Positions 54,401 to 64,000 of a stretch of DNA of 64,000 bases are shown here, piece after piece. Source of the stretch: Ptychodera flava (Eukaryota; Hemichordata; Enteropneusta; Ptychoderidae); assembly GCF_041260155.1 (NCBI RefSeq), contig NC_091947.1, forward strand, positions 29,287,615 through 29,351,614. The letters are read 5' to 3'. The position numbers and the translations under genes were made by a program. The notes under the pieces are model-generated. The model was not told where the DNA came from. It did no database searches and saw nothing but the letters and a program-made list of their open reading frames with translations. Numbering within the stretch: the stretch's first letter is position 1; each line of letters begins with the position of its first letter.

Positions 54401-56462
54401 ATCAAGAGCTGGCTGCTTTTTGCCAACATCGATGAACTCTATAAAATGACACAAAATACTGATATTACATTTATACCCATACACAAGTTCCTTGGTTCAT
54501 GTTATCCTCACAGATTAGCAAGTCAAGGTTTCTAAGATTTTAGCCCACAAATCTTTTACCAAGACTGGTGAGTTTAACTAATCTGACAGTCACGTCACAA
54601 CCAGGTGTGGGATGAGACGAGACTTGGTCTTTCACAATACCCGCCCCCCACCCCAAAGAATAACAGAAACACCACCACCACCAGAGTGTGACTATCGTTT
54701 TAGACAAATACTGTCACCAAAACTTTATACCAGTAGCTTAACATTGTCATAACGGAATGCTGATTCATGTCTACTTGAAGTGCGATAACTTTCTACAGGG
54801 CGGAAGTGACAGTATCTTTCAAAAGCATCTTTTAAATGATGTTAAGAAATTTTAACTATACAAACTAGTAAGGCAGAGATACTGGCAGGGTAATAGGAAG
54901 TGCATGTTTGGTTGCACATTCTTCCCAACCCCCAATGCAAAGTGGGATTAGCATCTTTCCTTGTTGGAAAAGTTGAATTTTGACAGATGGATAGTTTTTT
55001 CAAAAGAATGTGATGATTTTTATGGAGCTTATCACTTTAAATTATATGGTTGAGATTCATTACGGGAAGGCTCCATTAACTTATGAATACCCTACTTCCC
55101 TATGAGGATCAATTTCACAGACCTGCCTTTCCTACAATGGCACAACAATGGTACCAGCTGGATTAGATAAACATAACAATGGAACATTCACACCTTGAGG
55201 GATTAAAAGTCTTCTGTTTGTCACCCGAGTTGGTCAGGCAAGGACTCGGGTTTCAGGTAAAATGCAAGTTAATGCAGTTTTCCCCTAATGTAAAGTTCAA
55301 TGAGACTTGATTTCAGAACAAAAGACTTGATTTCAAAACAAAATGGTTTGCAATGTAGTGTGCCCTGGAACAAGAAGACACCAATTGGTCAAATTTGTTA
55401 TCAGATGAGGCAAGTTTATAATAGAGTGGAATGTGACCTGGTGAATAACTCTACTTAATTGAATGCGACATGCAGGATTTTCATAATTGGACTTGTCAGG
55501 GAGTTCTGCAAGAATTGACAGATCAATGTTAGTTTTTATAACATATGCAAGTTGTTACAACTTGAAACTATCTGATCTAGCTCATCTGAGGTTTAGAGGG
55601 TGTGAATTTTAAAATTCCCAAATAACTGAGCAAGCTTCTGTTGTTGTCGTATGCAAATCTCAAGTCGACCATGAAAGTGACAAGTATACTTTATGAAAGT
55701 TTTCGCCTGAGGGTGAAGAGTGTCATTGCCTGTTGAAGATCCTCTGATCAAGAATGCTGCGTGACATGTATGTCAAGAAAATGGCAAGACTGAAGATTAT
55801 TGGGCACAAATATATTGTTTGAATTGTTAGTAACCTTGGTAGTCCACCCATACCATTGCTTTCACTGTAAGTTATGTACAGCCCCCTGAGATAATCCCTT
55901 CTACTTCGCAGCCAAGGGTGTGTCCACTTATCTTCAGTCTTCCCAATAAAATTATAAAATCAACACGTATAGCTGCTTTACATAGTGTAATTTCGTTGCG
56001 ATAAATCAAGCGTCAGCAGACAATGCAGTGACGTGGGCTAATTCGATGAACGGCAAAAGTCGTACGATTGCTCTTGATTTTGCAATACTCTGTAACTCCT
56101 TCATTGGCGAATTTAATTTTGGAACATCAACGCCCGCAAGTTCAAGTCAAGCTCGCATGTTCAGCTCGGACAAGCAGTAGCACTGCATAAGATCAGATTC
56201 TCCCGGCTTCGTAAGTAAAGATGGCAGGTTAAATTGCATTTCCATGGACATAACTAAGCTCCCTTCTATTGCAAAGGAGGTGGGCATGGCTGTTGATGAA
56301 AAGTATTGGACGCAAGGTCACAAGCATTCACATTGGTTGAAAGACGTAACATATGGACGTCACTGATCACTTGAGCATGCCATAGACAGTAGAAGAGAGA
56401 ACACCAGTCTTACCGTTTGCCCTTTTCAGGGCGTTTTCGGGTCTTTGGAAGTACGTCGGCAT
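36437..56462 (-). CDS. EIF3A: Eukaryotic translation initiation factor 3 subunit A, 20 coding exons
   Basis: Coding exons (minus, transcript order): 56414-56462, 54248-54438, 53768-53904, 53099-53262, 52567-52625, 52007-52147, 51244-51452, 50682-50853, 50161-50358, 49351-49467, 48800-48988, 48080-48217, 45899-46108, 44999-45103, 44313-44426, 43648-43770, 41822-41975, 41320-41428, 38156-38287, 36437-37469. They sum to 3744 nt (1247 aa) with consistent phases. The start reads [16 protein letters not shown], the conserved eIF3a N-terminus. Residues ~17-316 contain [20 protein letters not shown] and [17 protein letters not shown] (helical/TPR-like). The PCI region lies at ~317-500 ([15 protein letters not shown]). 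Residues ~545-870 form a charged coiled coil ([20 protein letters not shown]) that in the family binds eIF3b, eIF3g and eIF3i. The last exon encodes [13 protein letters not shown] repeats and ends [11 protein letters not shown], the family C-terminus. eIF3a is the scaffold of the cytoplasmic eIF3 complex that recruits the 43S ribosome to mRNA. Human eIF3a is 1382 aa; the shorter tail accounts for most of the difference. Confidence 0.97.
36560..37320 (-). repeat. Tandem [13 protein letters not shown] repeats in the EIF3A tail
   Basis: The last coding exon of EIF3A is built from 9-11-residue units (DDRDRRGPP with Y, P or W variations). A 57-bp (19-residue) period is almost identical at 37006 and 37063. 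The bias GAT/GAC-CG(T/C) leaves long frames open on both strands, so three overlapping unrelated-looking frames are artefacts of this one repeat. Confidence 0.9.
40150..40640. repeat. ~250-bp tandem duplication inside the piggyBac-like element
   Basis: GCCGTAGCGCTGCATCGATC recurs at 40334 and 40586, and the block 'cagaaaaaataatct...cgaccagaaaattc' recurs before each. The second unit differs by point changes and small indels, so the duplication predates some decay. Both units include the codons for [14 protein letters not shown] on the minus strand. Confidence 0.85.
40568..40690 (-). pseudogene. Acidic N-terminal fragment of a piggyBac-like transposase
   Basis: The frame starts ATG at 40690 with [20 protein letters not shown], then [20 protein letters not shown] and a stop. 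Acidic, D/E/S-rich leaders are usual ahead of the piggyBac DDE domain. The frame lies inside a TTAA-flanked element, which supports the reading. It has 40 residues, and the rest of the transposase is gone. Confidence 0.5.
42792..42917 (+). pseudogene. THAP zinc-finger C-terminal half, relic
   Basis: The frame reads [17 protein letters not shown], a stop at 42843-42845, then [24 protein letters not shown] domains end in C-x2-H-F, a hydrophobic stretch and a basic block leading to AVP; here C-E-Y-H-F and AYP occupy those places. The N-terminal C-x(2-4)-C half is not recognisable. One in-frame stop shows it is dead. Confidence 0.55.
43060..43316 (-). pseudogene. Transposon-borne cysteine-rich (P2RX7 C-terminal-like) segment
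   Basis: The minus-strand frame begins [20 protein letters not shown], followed by a serine/acid-rich linker. Then comes [20 protein letters not shown] followed by IMPTPM, a stop at 43092-43094, and CQCCKEID in the same frame. The order W...C-x-C...C-x2-C...MPT...C-C-x-E matches the nine-cysteine domain of P2X7 receptor tails, which is also found in many invertebrate transposon and orphan proteins. The premature stop and the context make this a relic, not a receptor gene. Confidence 0.5.
46385..47995 (+). mobile_element. Decayed non-LTR retrotransposon (RT to C-terminal motif), antisense in an EIF3A intron
   Basis: Reverse-transcriptase blocks appear in order across shifting frames. YSEVKTCV and [20 protein letters not shown] lie at 46480-46600, [20 protein letters not shown] at 46670-46730 (the FADD catalytic block), and [11 protein letters not shown] near 46890. 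From 47100 to 47460 there is a thumb/linker part ([16 protein letters not shown]). A tail motif [20 protein letters not shown] lies at 47640-47700. At least two frameshifts and a stop at 46629-46631 interrupt it. The 3' end near 47995 is GGAATAAACAACTACTACTA. The family looks CR1/L2-like, and the 5' end including the endonuclease is missing. Confidence 0.8.
48487..48585. repeat. Dispersed repeat fragment beginning TTAA-CCCTTTCACC
   Basis: The segment starts CCCTTTCACCACCATGG after TTAA (48483-48486). It continues with 'ttgttatcaatggtaatagtggacctacttacaggga', which is matched by a diverged copy at 58095-58155 in a DENND10 intron. No complementary right end was found, so it is a partial copy of a TTAA-type element. 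Confidence 0.5.
53397..53671. mobile_element. 275-bp MITE with piggyBac-like ends
   Basis: The left end CCCTTTTCCTGCCA (53397, preceded by TTAA) mirrors the right end TGGCAGGAAAAGGG (to 53671). The interior also has a weakly mirrored CCAAGT...TTTCACC pair. The right flank is ATAT, so the target duplication is not intact. It lies in the EIF3A intron between coding exons 3 and 4. Confidence 0.6.
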
Positions 56463-56831
56463 CTTTCAAAGATGGAAAATTATCAAACGCAATCTTTCCA
56501 GCCCAAATATGGGCTAACGGTGCAAGAACAATGGAAAACGACCTGTAATTTTGGCGTGTTCATTCAGGGTTTCAACACCAAAGATGGCGCAACTAAGAAG
56601 CCCCTGCCATGTGGGATGTGACGTCACATCCTCCCAGCGAGAGAATACTTTTGAGTTTTGAAGCTTTGAGGGAGTTTTTAGGGCTAATATTTCGATAAAG
56701 ATGTTACAACATGATATTAAAGTGCATTTATGCCTAAAACTATCCCACAAGCGAGTAAAATTGTAAGAATTATTTTTTCAGACGCATGACGGGAATCTTG
56801 ATGTGACCCTATGTTTAACTTCCTGTGAAGA
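56463..56831. promoter_or_regulatory. Head-to-head EIF3A/DENND10 promoter with CRE palindrome and YY1-like site
   Basis: Only 369 bp separate the two start codons. At 56614-56631 lies the perfect 18-bp palindrome GGATGTGACGTCACATCC, containing the full CRE TGACGTCA (56619-56626). AAGATGGCGCA at about 56581 resembles a YY1 site, common in promoters of translation genes. No TATA box is obvious. Transcription starts cannot be placed from sequence alone, but the spacing strongly suggests a shared bidirectional promoter. Confidence 0.7.
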
Positions 56832-59800
56832 ATGGCGCTCGATGAGTTGCAGGGAGCAGGGCTGATAGGTAAGATGTTATATTGATGCAGAATACGCGTT
56901 GTATGTTTAAAGTTTGCACAAGCGAAAGGGAAATAATGTCAGATTTCATTAGTTCTTGCGCCTCTGGGTGTTGTCGCCGTTAAAGTACGGAATACGATGC
57001 ATGACAGTGCTTCTAAGGGGAGGGGCAACCCGGAAATGATCGACACTGCTCCGGTTGCACTGGTACACTCTGCAGCGGGTCGGAACGTGTCAATGCCAAC
57101 AATATAAATTCTTCTGCTGACGCCCGTCCTTCACTAGGTCAATATCCCCCTAGGAACTTTACTGTTGGTCTTGCACAGATGTCAATCTCGCAATGGTATA
57201 TGCTGTAATGCACCAAAGGCACCCAATAAACATACATCATCTATGTTTCATTTTGACAGCATACACCGTTACATGATATGCAGAACATGAATGGTGAAGC
57301 AATTGACAATTTAATCTGGCACTGTTTTATAGTCATCTAGAATGCAGAGATCTTACAGGATCCGAGACTATTGCTATTGTATCGATCTGCAGCATATGTA
57401 TTATTGTATCTGTTAAGTATATAGAACTGAGAGGTCACCATGAATTGATACATACACACAACTTTTGAAGCAAACAACAAACAAAGTGTGCTACTTACTA
57501 TTAAAATTATGCTCAAGACTTTTTATTGAAGAGGTCCAATTTTTATTATTTTCTATATTTATTGAAGAGGTCCAATTTATATTACTTTCTATATTTATTG
57601 ATGCAGAGAAAGATCGACATGGAGATGTCCTGTGGACGTGGGCATATCCGGCAATCACACAGAACAAAAGAAATTTGTTGATGAAAAAATGTTGTTTAAA
57701 ACCAGACAGTGATGGTCTTGTGACCTTTGTGTTTGGACAGTTCAAGAGGCAATGGTATTACATCTACACCACAGCAGTTGAGGAATCACCAGTCTTATCC
57801 AAGGTTATTAATATACTATTGTTTATAATGTAAATGTCCCGTTATTTCTCTTAATTTCACATCACATTACGAAATTGCATATCAAAAAGTAGACCATTGG
57901 AATGTGTCATTCTATTTATTATGTCAAGTACGTAATCACTACAAATAAACTCTAAAAGTTGTACAATGTTGTTGAAAACATTCATTTGAAATTGCTTGTA
58001 TCTTGTACCATTAGTCAGTTATTATATTTCTGTAGCACTTTGAGAGAGAACATTATAGCCTTGCAGACAGGCAAACACCATAACTTGTCCTAAATCGATT
58101 GTTATCAATACTTAGTGTGGACCTATTTACAGGGAATCAGGGTTGGACTGGTTTAACTTTTAGAACAGTATAATTCCAGCTTATCAAATGTATTTATTAA
58201 TACCGGTGAATGTGTAAGAGTAGCAATGGAATAACCTGAAAACTCTGTTGTAAAGACTGCCTGGATTTTTACTCTGCAGCATCTGATACAGTGACCTCTG
58301 TACAGTGACCTCTGATACAGTGTTTAATGGTTGAACATTGATTAAAACATGCACAGAATTTGCAGCTGAGATGCTCGTCAAGTGTTTGACTTTAACAGTT
58401 TTCCTTCTGCAAGCCTCCTTGTGTGCTATAACTTGTAAGAATTTTGAACTCCTTGAGTCACATTTCCATGAGTAAGCCTGACACAGATACATGTGAAATA
58501 TATACAATTTTCTTGAATCAAAGCCAACCATCTTGAGACAGTGGCTTAGCAAATTGGCGAGGCTACGGCACAAATGTAATGAGAGTTATTTTCAGGTTAA
58601 TTAGGTTATTAACATAGCAAGCAACTAGAAAGTGAGTGACTCAAACTTTTCTTAAAACTTTCCTCAATTAAACTTTCAACTATTCTGTCACCAAATCAAA
58701 AACAAAAATCAGGGGTCACCTTGCAATGTTTGGTACTAGAGAAACAAATAACCTAACATTTACCAATATTTAAAATGCAAGATGACTGCCATCCATGATT
58801 AACTCTGAGATAAAGTTGCTGATTTTTGAAAAACGGGAGACAGTGAAATTGTTGAAGAGCTTTAAAATGAGCCACCGTCACCACAAGTAGTAGATAAGAA
58901 AAGAATGGCAAAACTGAGAGATTCTGAATGTCTGTCTGTGAGGCACATTTCTCCCTACTGAATTTCAATGGTTTCTTTTCAACTCTTTCAGGTCAAACAC
59001 TTTTCTCTTGTATTGCTTTCAAGAGACTACAATCCAGAAAAGTATGAGACACTCTGTCAGATACTCAGTAAAGCTTACAAAGAAAGTGGTAATCCAGCAA
59101 CACTACTGGAGAGCTATCTCGCAGTACTAACAAAGGGATCATGTCCCAGTGAAGACAATGGAACTTTTGCTGTCAAGGAGTACGATGTGCGGAAAGCATA
59201 TGTTGCATCACCCATCAAAGGTCAGGAGTTAAATGTTCTTGAATTTTTGCTTCATACTTTCAATCCAAGTTCACTGTATTTTTGTCCAATATGTAAGTAA
59301 CTTATGTAATATATGCAATTGTTTTGATGTTTGCATTCCCTATCTTGTTTCAAATTTTATCAATGACAACATCACAAAGTCATAAGTCATCATCTGGATT
59401 GTATGTTCAATAACAGCCACTGTTTGATACTGTGAATCATGCAGGGATTACAGAATATCACAAGTTTCTGTGCAGAGATTAAAAAATAATCTGGAATTGA
59501 ACATTTATGTGGTAAGTGAACATTGTTGCACTCATATTTTCAGATGTCATAAACCTGTTCGGAGTTGAAACCATATTGATCTACACAGCGTTATTACTGA
59601 AAAAGAGAATTGCAGTGTATCATTCAAAAATTGAAGAGTTACTTCAATTCACAAGGTAAGAGGAGAAAGATCTTTTACAGCAAATACGAGATTCTTGTTT
59701 GATATGTTGAACAATTAAGTGCCTTGAATGACACAGTTTCTTTATTGTAAACCATGGTTGCAGTCTAAACTGTCGCAAACTTGATATGACCATACTCTGT

Positions 59801-61610
59801 GGGGAATAGAAATCACCTTAATAATAAAGACAAGGGTATTGAAGAATTGTTTGTCTAGCCTACCAGAAAGTGATAGAAATGGCATGAATAGATTAGCCAT
59901 TGTGTAAACCCTTGTTTCTTTTCACAAATGCATTCTTTTAGATTGTTCATAAATTGTGGAAATTCACATTTCTGTTGTCATGATTCAAGTTTAGCAGACT
60001 GTAATGATCATATCTTTGTATTATCCTATGCAGAGCTCTTCCGACATTGGTATGGCATCGGCAGAACTGGTCCATTTTGTATCCCAATGTCCACCTTGAT
60101 GACCCGGAAGAGGCAGAAGATTGTCAATCCAATGTATCATATATACTCGGCAGCTTAGATCCAACTATAGAAACCAGGTCTGATCTGTATGACCTATTCG
60201 TCAATGTACCAAACCAGGAAATCATGGTCGCAACACATGCCAAAGGTACATAATTAAATCATTAATATAATTTCATTTAAAACTTCAACAAAACAACAAA
60301 TTTGTTTGCATCATTTCTGACCTTGGTTCATTCAGTAACATTAATGTGTGCAGTTGCAATACCTAAATCAGTGGCATATTGTTTTAAAGTTTTGAAAGAT
60401 GGTTATTTCATTTTTAGCAGTTTATCTTCTTTTACCCTTGCTAAATGCAAGTCCAAGCTGTCTGAAACGTAAAGAGCGATGACAGAAAGAAGTAATGGCA
60501 AATAGATGTCTTTGATTTATGAGAATACACTTCAAGTGTTATCACTTTGTTTATCCATAGTTGTACACAGTGGTAGAAACTCTATATAATTACAATGTAT
60601 AAACCAATGTTTGGCTTTTAAGCACATTGTATCATGGAAATGCATCAGCATTAATTTTGAAGTGTAATGAAAGACAAAATGAAAACAAAGTGTGATTGGT
60701 AAAAGTATTTTCAACCAATAGGTGGCTCTATACAAATATCAATATCAGCAGTTTCCTCTATGTGCCAATGACTTCATCTTTCAAACATTGCATGTGATGT
60801 GCAATTTCCCTACATCATCGGGAACATGCAAGATTTTCGTACTGCCATCTAACCTGTGTGTAGAAGCCATCCAAAGGCATTTTCCTTTCCTGCCACTCTG
60901 TAAAGGTGGCAGCAGACATTGGTTTGATCATAGCCTTGTACTAGAACTAAACTTCTGCAGCTGTAATCTTGGAATAACAATTGCGTTTGGTTTGTTTCCT
61001 ACTACAGAGGCTCTGGGCATGGGAAAAGTTCACAAAGAGATAGCACAAATGATGGTACAAAGTGCTGAAAATTCAGGAAAGACTGACCAACAAGTAATTA
61101 AGGTAAGGACTGTAAGATTTGTGTAGTCACCTAATAGAGACAAGTAGCTTCAGTGTCTTCCAAAATTAGTAGCAATATAGTCTGTCTCCAAAAATGGCAG
61201 TATCACTGATGTTATGACCCTTCAGTCACTTGGTCCCTTTGAATTTGCATATTTCCATATATGGTTAAAAAGGTATGCCCATAATGTTTGTGTGTTGAAT
61301 TTCAGTAGCATTGTAGAGCCTTGGTGGCACACTTTTTTGTTTCTCCCGACTGAATATCAATGATTGGCTACCATATATGTACATGACTGAATTCCTCTAA
61401 CCCATAAATTTTACATTTCTGTCTCTCTGCAACCAGGAAATCGCTGTGAAAACAAAAGAAGTCATCAATAGTTTAAAGTCTCTTGCCATACCGAATGAAG
61501 ATGGCAAGCCCAAAATCACACTGGAAGTTATCAAAGAACAACAAAAGTCAGCAATTATGGAAAACTTTCTGTTTAACTTGGCCGCAGCGGAGGGGCTGGT
61601 CCAGTTTTAA
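56832..61610 (+). CDS. DENND10: DENN domain-containing protein 10 (FAM45), 7 coding exons
   Basis: Coding exons: 56832-56868, 57607-57803, 58992-59220, 59544-59655, 60034-60245, 61008-61102, 61437-61610. They sum to 1056 nt (351 aa) with consistent phases; human DENND10 is 357 aa from memory. The start is MALDELQGAGLIGEKDRHG. Diagnostic stretches are GDVLWTWAYPAITQNKRNLL, FVFGQFKRQWYYIYTT, NPEKYETLCQILSKAY, ESYLAVLTKGSCPSEDNG, LIYTALLLKKRIAVYHSKIE, LPTLVWHRQNWSILYPNVHL and, at the end, ENFLFNLAAAEGLVQF. The family is a compact DENN-fold protein of late endosomes, reported to act on Rab27 and to associate with the Commander complex (family knowledge). Exon 2 ends at an unusual donor (AAG/GTTATT), but the next exon starts with the expected VKHFSLVLL. 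The gene is divergent from EIF3A. Confidence 0.96.
57523..57606 (+). repeat. 36-bp tandem repeat abutting the DENND10 exon 2 acceptor
   Basis: TTATTGAAGAGGTCCAATTT recurs at 57523 and 57559, and a third unit starting at 57595 diverges into TGATGCAG, the acceptor itself. Because 36 is a multiple of three, the intron stays open in one frame (FIEEVQF repeated), which falsely extends the exon upstream. Confidence 0.8.
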
Positions 61611-61867
61611 AGCCATATGTACATGGCAGCTATTTCCTGTTGATGTTGTCATGGCAACTGCATCTGTCCAAAGTTGCCCTGGCTGCTTTTTCCCAGTCAA
61701 GGTTCACAGGCCTGACCTTGCATGAACTAACAACATTTTCAATGCAAGCTTGCATGTTTATGAAAATACTGCAAAATGAACTTCATTTATTAGGACAAGT
61801 TCAATGACTTTGTTATTGATAAAAACATAATGAAAAAATTGACGACATTTGGAAAGATTAACTAGAA

Positions 61868-61873
61868 AATAAA
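61868..61873 (+). terminator. Candidate DENND10 poly(A) signal AATAAA
   Basis: The first canonical AATAAA after the DENND10 stop lies 258 bp downstream of it. It would give a 3' UTR of about 280 nt. Other A-rich signals exist further downstream, so alternative ends are possible. Confidence 0.45.
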
Positions 61874-61889
61874 CCTGATAAGAAGTTAA

Positions 61890-64000
61890 ACTTAAGCAGT
61901 GAAATATTTTGTCAACAAATGGTCAACAAACATTTCCTTCTTTTATATTCAGAGCATAATAGTATCAGCATGACGTTTTTCACAGGTTTTGTAACATACT
62001 CTAGTAATGAAGATCATTGTCATAACCGCTGTACAAAGATGAAGTATTAATCAGACAATTGGCATGATATGACAAAGACAGTTTGTATCACCCATTCTTA
62101 TAAAACACAAGCTGTTGAAGTTCCAGTAATGTGTTTAGAATTGTTCATTTACATAACCTTTGTTTGACCTTCCTTCCTGGAAATCTGTCATTTATATCAC
62201 ATAATACTCCACAATTTCAAATCATGCTGTCCACAGCATAAACTAAATTGCTACTCTCTTCATTTTAAATGTTTGCATGTTTTTTCTATTCTAGATAACC
62301 ATGAATGGTAAAACATTCAGTGAAAATAATAGTATTCAGAATGAAATGCCAGGATGTAAGATCACACAGAGGCTATGTAAAAATGTTCATACGCAATGTG
62401 TTTGTCTTCACATCGGCAGTGTGATGTTATGAGATAATAGTGGCATCTTCACATGAAATTATTCTCAGTTTAGATTCACTGCCTACTGATTTCAATAGGT
62501 TTGGAGTGTGTCCTATGTGTCTTCTCTTACTGACAAGATCACAGTTTAAAGCTGATTTTAAGTTCCAAAAACTTTTTTTCCCAAGAAAGTTTATTTTTAA
62601 TGTGCAATTTCACTTATAGACCATACAGATAAGATTCAATATCTTCATGTTTATACTGAAAAAGATCAGCATCTGGTGCCGGAGCTGTCCAACAAAACGA
62701 TTGTTTATTACAGTGCTTGTGAAATTTGAAATCTTATTATTTGTCTTGGAGAATTTCATAGAAGATGCAGCATTCATTTCTGAAATACAGTTTTTTTTTG
62801 CTATCTTATATTTATCATGTGTAACCAATGTTCTGATGGAATCCAGAAGTAGGCCATTATGTTATCTGAGTGCCAGCACGTCTACTCTATATAACATCCA
62901 AATATTATTGCCCAACTTAGAAAATAATTCTTGAACTGTAAATCTCTTCATTTTCCATTCTGTTTATGCACCTTCACTGTATATAAAGTGCACCAAGGTT
63001 TGTCCAGTTTCATACCAGGATTAGGAAACAAACAAACACAACTCAAAATGGTTAACTGCCAACATTTCCCCATCATTCATGTACAGCTGTGTACAGATCA
63101 GGATCATAATTAAAGACCAATTACGATAATATCTGATTGTACTAGTCATTTGTATAATCACAAATCACTTCCAGGGATGTTTTGTACCCTGTGAATGCAA
63201 TGGTTTCGCCCAAAGGTATTGTTGTGAGTGGTGACAGTGGCCCTCTACACTGGGTATAGGGTGAAATGGTGAATATGTGTCCATGACATGTGTTTGGATA
63301 GTAGTTTATCAATAAGAGAGTAAGACATCAGTCAGAGAATTAGTCACAGTAATTGTAAATACCTGCTCTGCACTGTCCATTCCAAAATTGAGGGACGGGA
63401 AGCCACTCTCTCTGGAAGGGTGTTCACATACATACCATGCTTTTGAAACCCCCGCCCCCCTATTTTTGCCTTGTGTAGGAACTTTTGATAAAATGTGAAC
63501 TATTGACCCCTTTTCTTGACATAAACATTATTTTTGTTCATAATGTAGGCTTTTGAATCATAATTTTGCAGAAACTGTAGTATTGACATAAGTATTTAGT
63601 AAAAAATGGAGCGTTTCGAGGACTCCCATCCCCTAATTAAAAAAAAAAACTTTATTGTATAGTTTGAAATCTCCAGGATACACCTGTACCAAATTCAGAG
63701 CTGAGCGCCCTCAGGGATTCCGAACTAGATGCATAAAAATTAAAACCATGGCTCTTTCTGGGTGAAGTACAGAGCAATATCCGGTTTGTGATGAGAGATC
63801 ACTGGTTGAATAAAACGAAGTCGCTCAAGACATATTAGATGTTCAGCCGACAGACTTTGGCCCACTATGATGTGAATATGTTTTAATCTGTGGAGCCTAT
63901 ACTAACTTGGACAAGGTATACACACTACAGGCAGATGGACAGTACAATGTCGCTAGGATTTCTGCATACTATGTTCTTTGATCATATGGTATAATGGTAC
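61890..64000. other. DENND10 downstream flank, no gene recognised
   Basis: AT-rich sequence with short open frames lacking motifs. A diverged copy of the 'caatggtttcgcccaaaggtattgttgtgagtgg' type repeat, related to 48500, is at about 63200. A GC-run (CCCCCGCCCCCC) at about 63450 resembles the ends of the G-rich TIR elements, but no partner end is present in the window. Confidence 0.45.

Noticed and set aside
60722..61126. 134-residue frame covering DENND10 coding exon 6
   Set aside because: Only the last part (61008-61102) matches the family. The upstream part is an open intron: the acceptor at 61007 fits phase and protein, and the extra residues have no counterpart.

Overview
The window is animal nuclear DNA. 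It is AT-rich and intron-rich, holds many transposon relics, and carries three spliced protein-coding genes whose exons I joined by GT/AG sites, reading frame and family resemblance. I see no bacterial-type operons, CRISPR array, tRNA or rRNA. Protein similarity and repeat content suggest an invertebrate deuterostome (hemichordate, echinoderm or cephalochordate); I cannot resolve the phylum from sequence alone.

Layout: (1) 2983-21953, minus strand: a 16-exon BTB-BACK gene, best matched to BTBD16 (671 residues). Its introns hold a TIR element (4549-6242), a ~96-bp tandem array that copies a splice acceptor (7818-8396), a region with a decayed Penelope-like reverse transcriptase between inverted arms (13297-16217), and a LINE tail (18870-19394). 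(2) 21954-36436: a repeat-rich intergenic region with two further G-rich TIR elements (22501-25105 and 28231-29644), an element with 9-bp target duplications (25298-25822), a ~240-bp tandem array with nuclear-receptor DR1 motifs, long hairpins, a (TA)n block and a 5'-truncated L1/Tx1-like LINE (33430-34866). (3) 36437-56462, minus strand: EIF3A in 20 coding exons (1247 residues), with a piggyBac-like relic, a TTAA-flanked element with THAP and nine-cysteine relics, an antisense LINE and a small MITE in its introns. (4) 56463-56831: a 369-bp head-to-head promoter with an 18-bp palindrome centred on a full CRE. (5) 56832-61610, plus strand: DENND10 (FAM45) in 7 coding exons (351 residues), followed by a poly(A) signal.

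EIF3A (translation initiation) and DENND10 (endosomal DENN protein) are divergent neighbours here, and from memory also in human 10q26; BTBD16 is also on human 10q26. The window therefore appears to preserve an ancient linkage. The three genes have no obvious shared pathway. EIF3A and DENND10 probably share promoter elements; the rest of the window is shaped mainly by cut-and-paste DNA transposons and LINE fragments.
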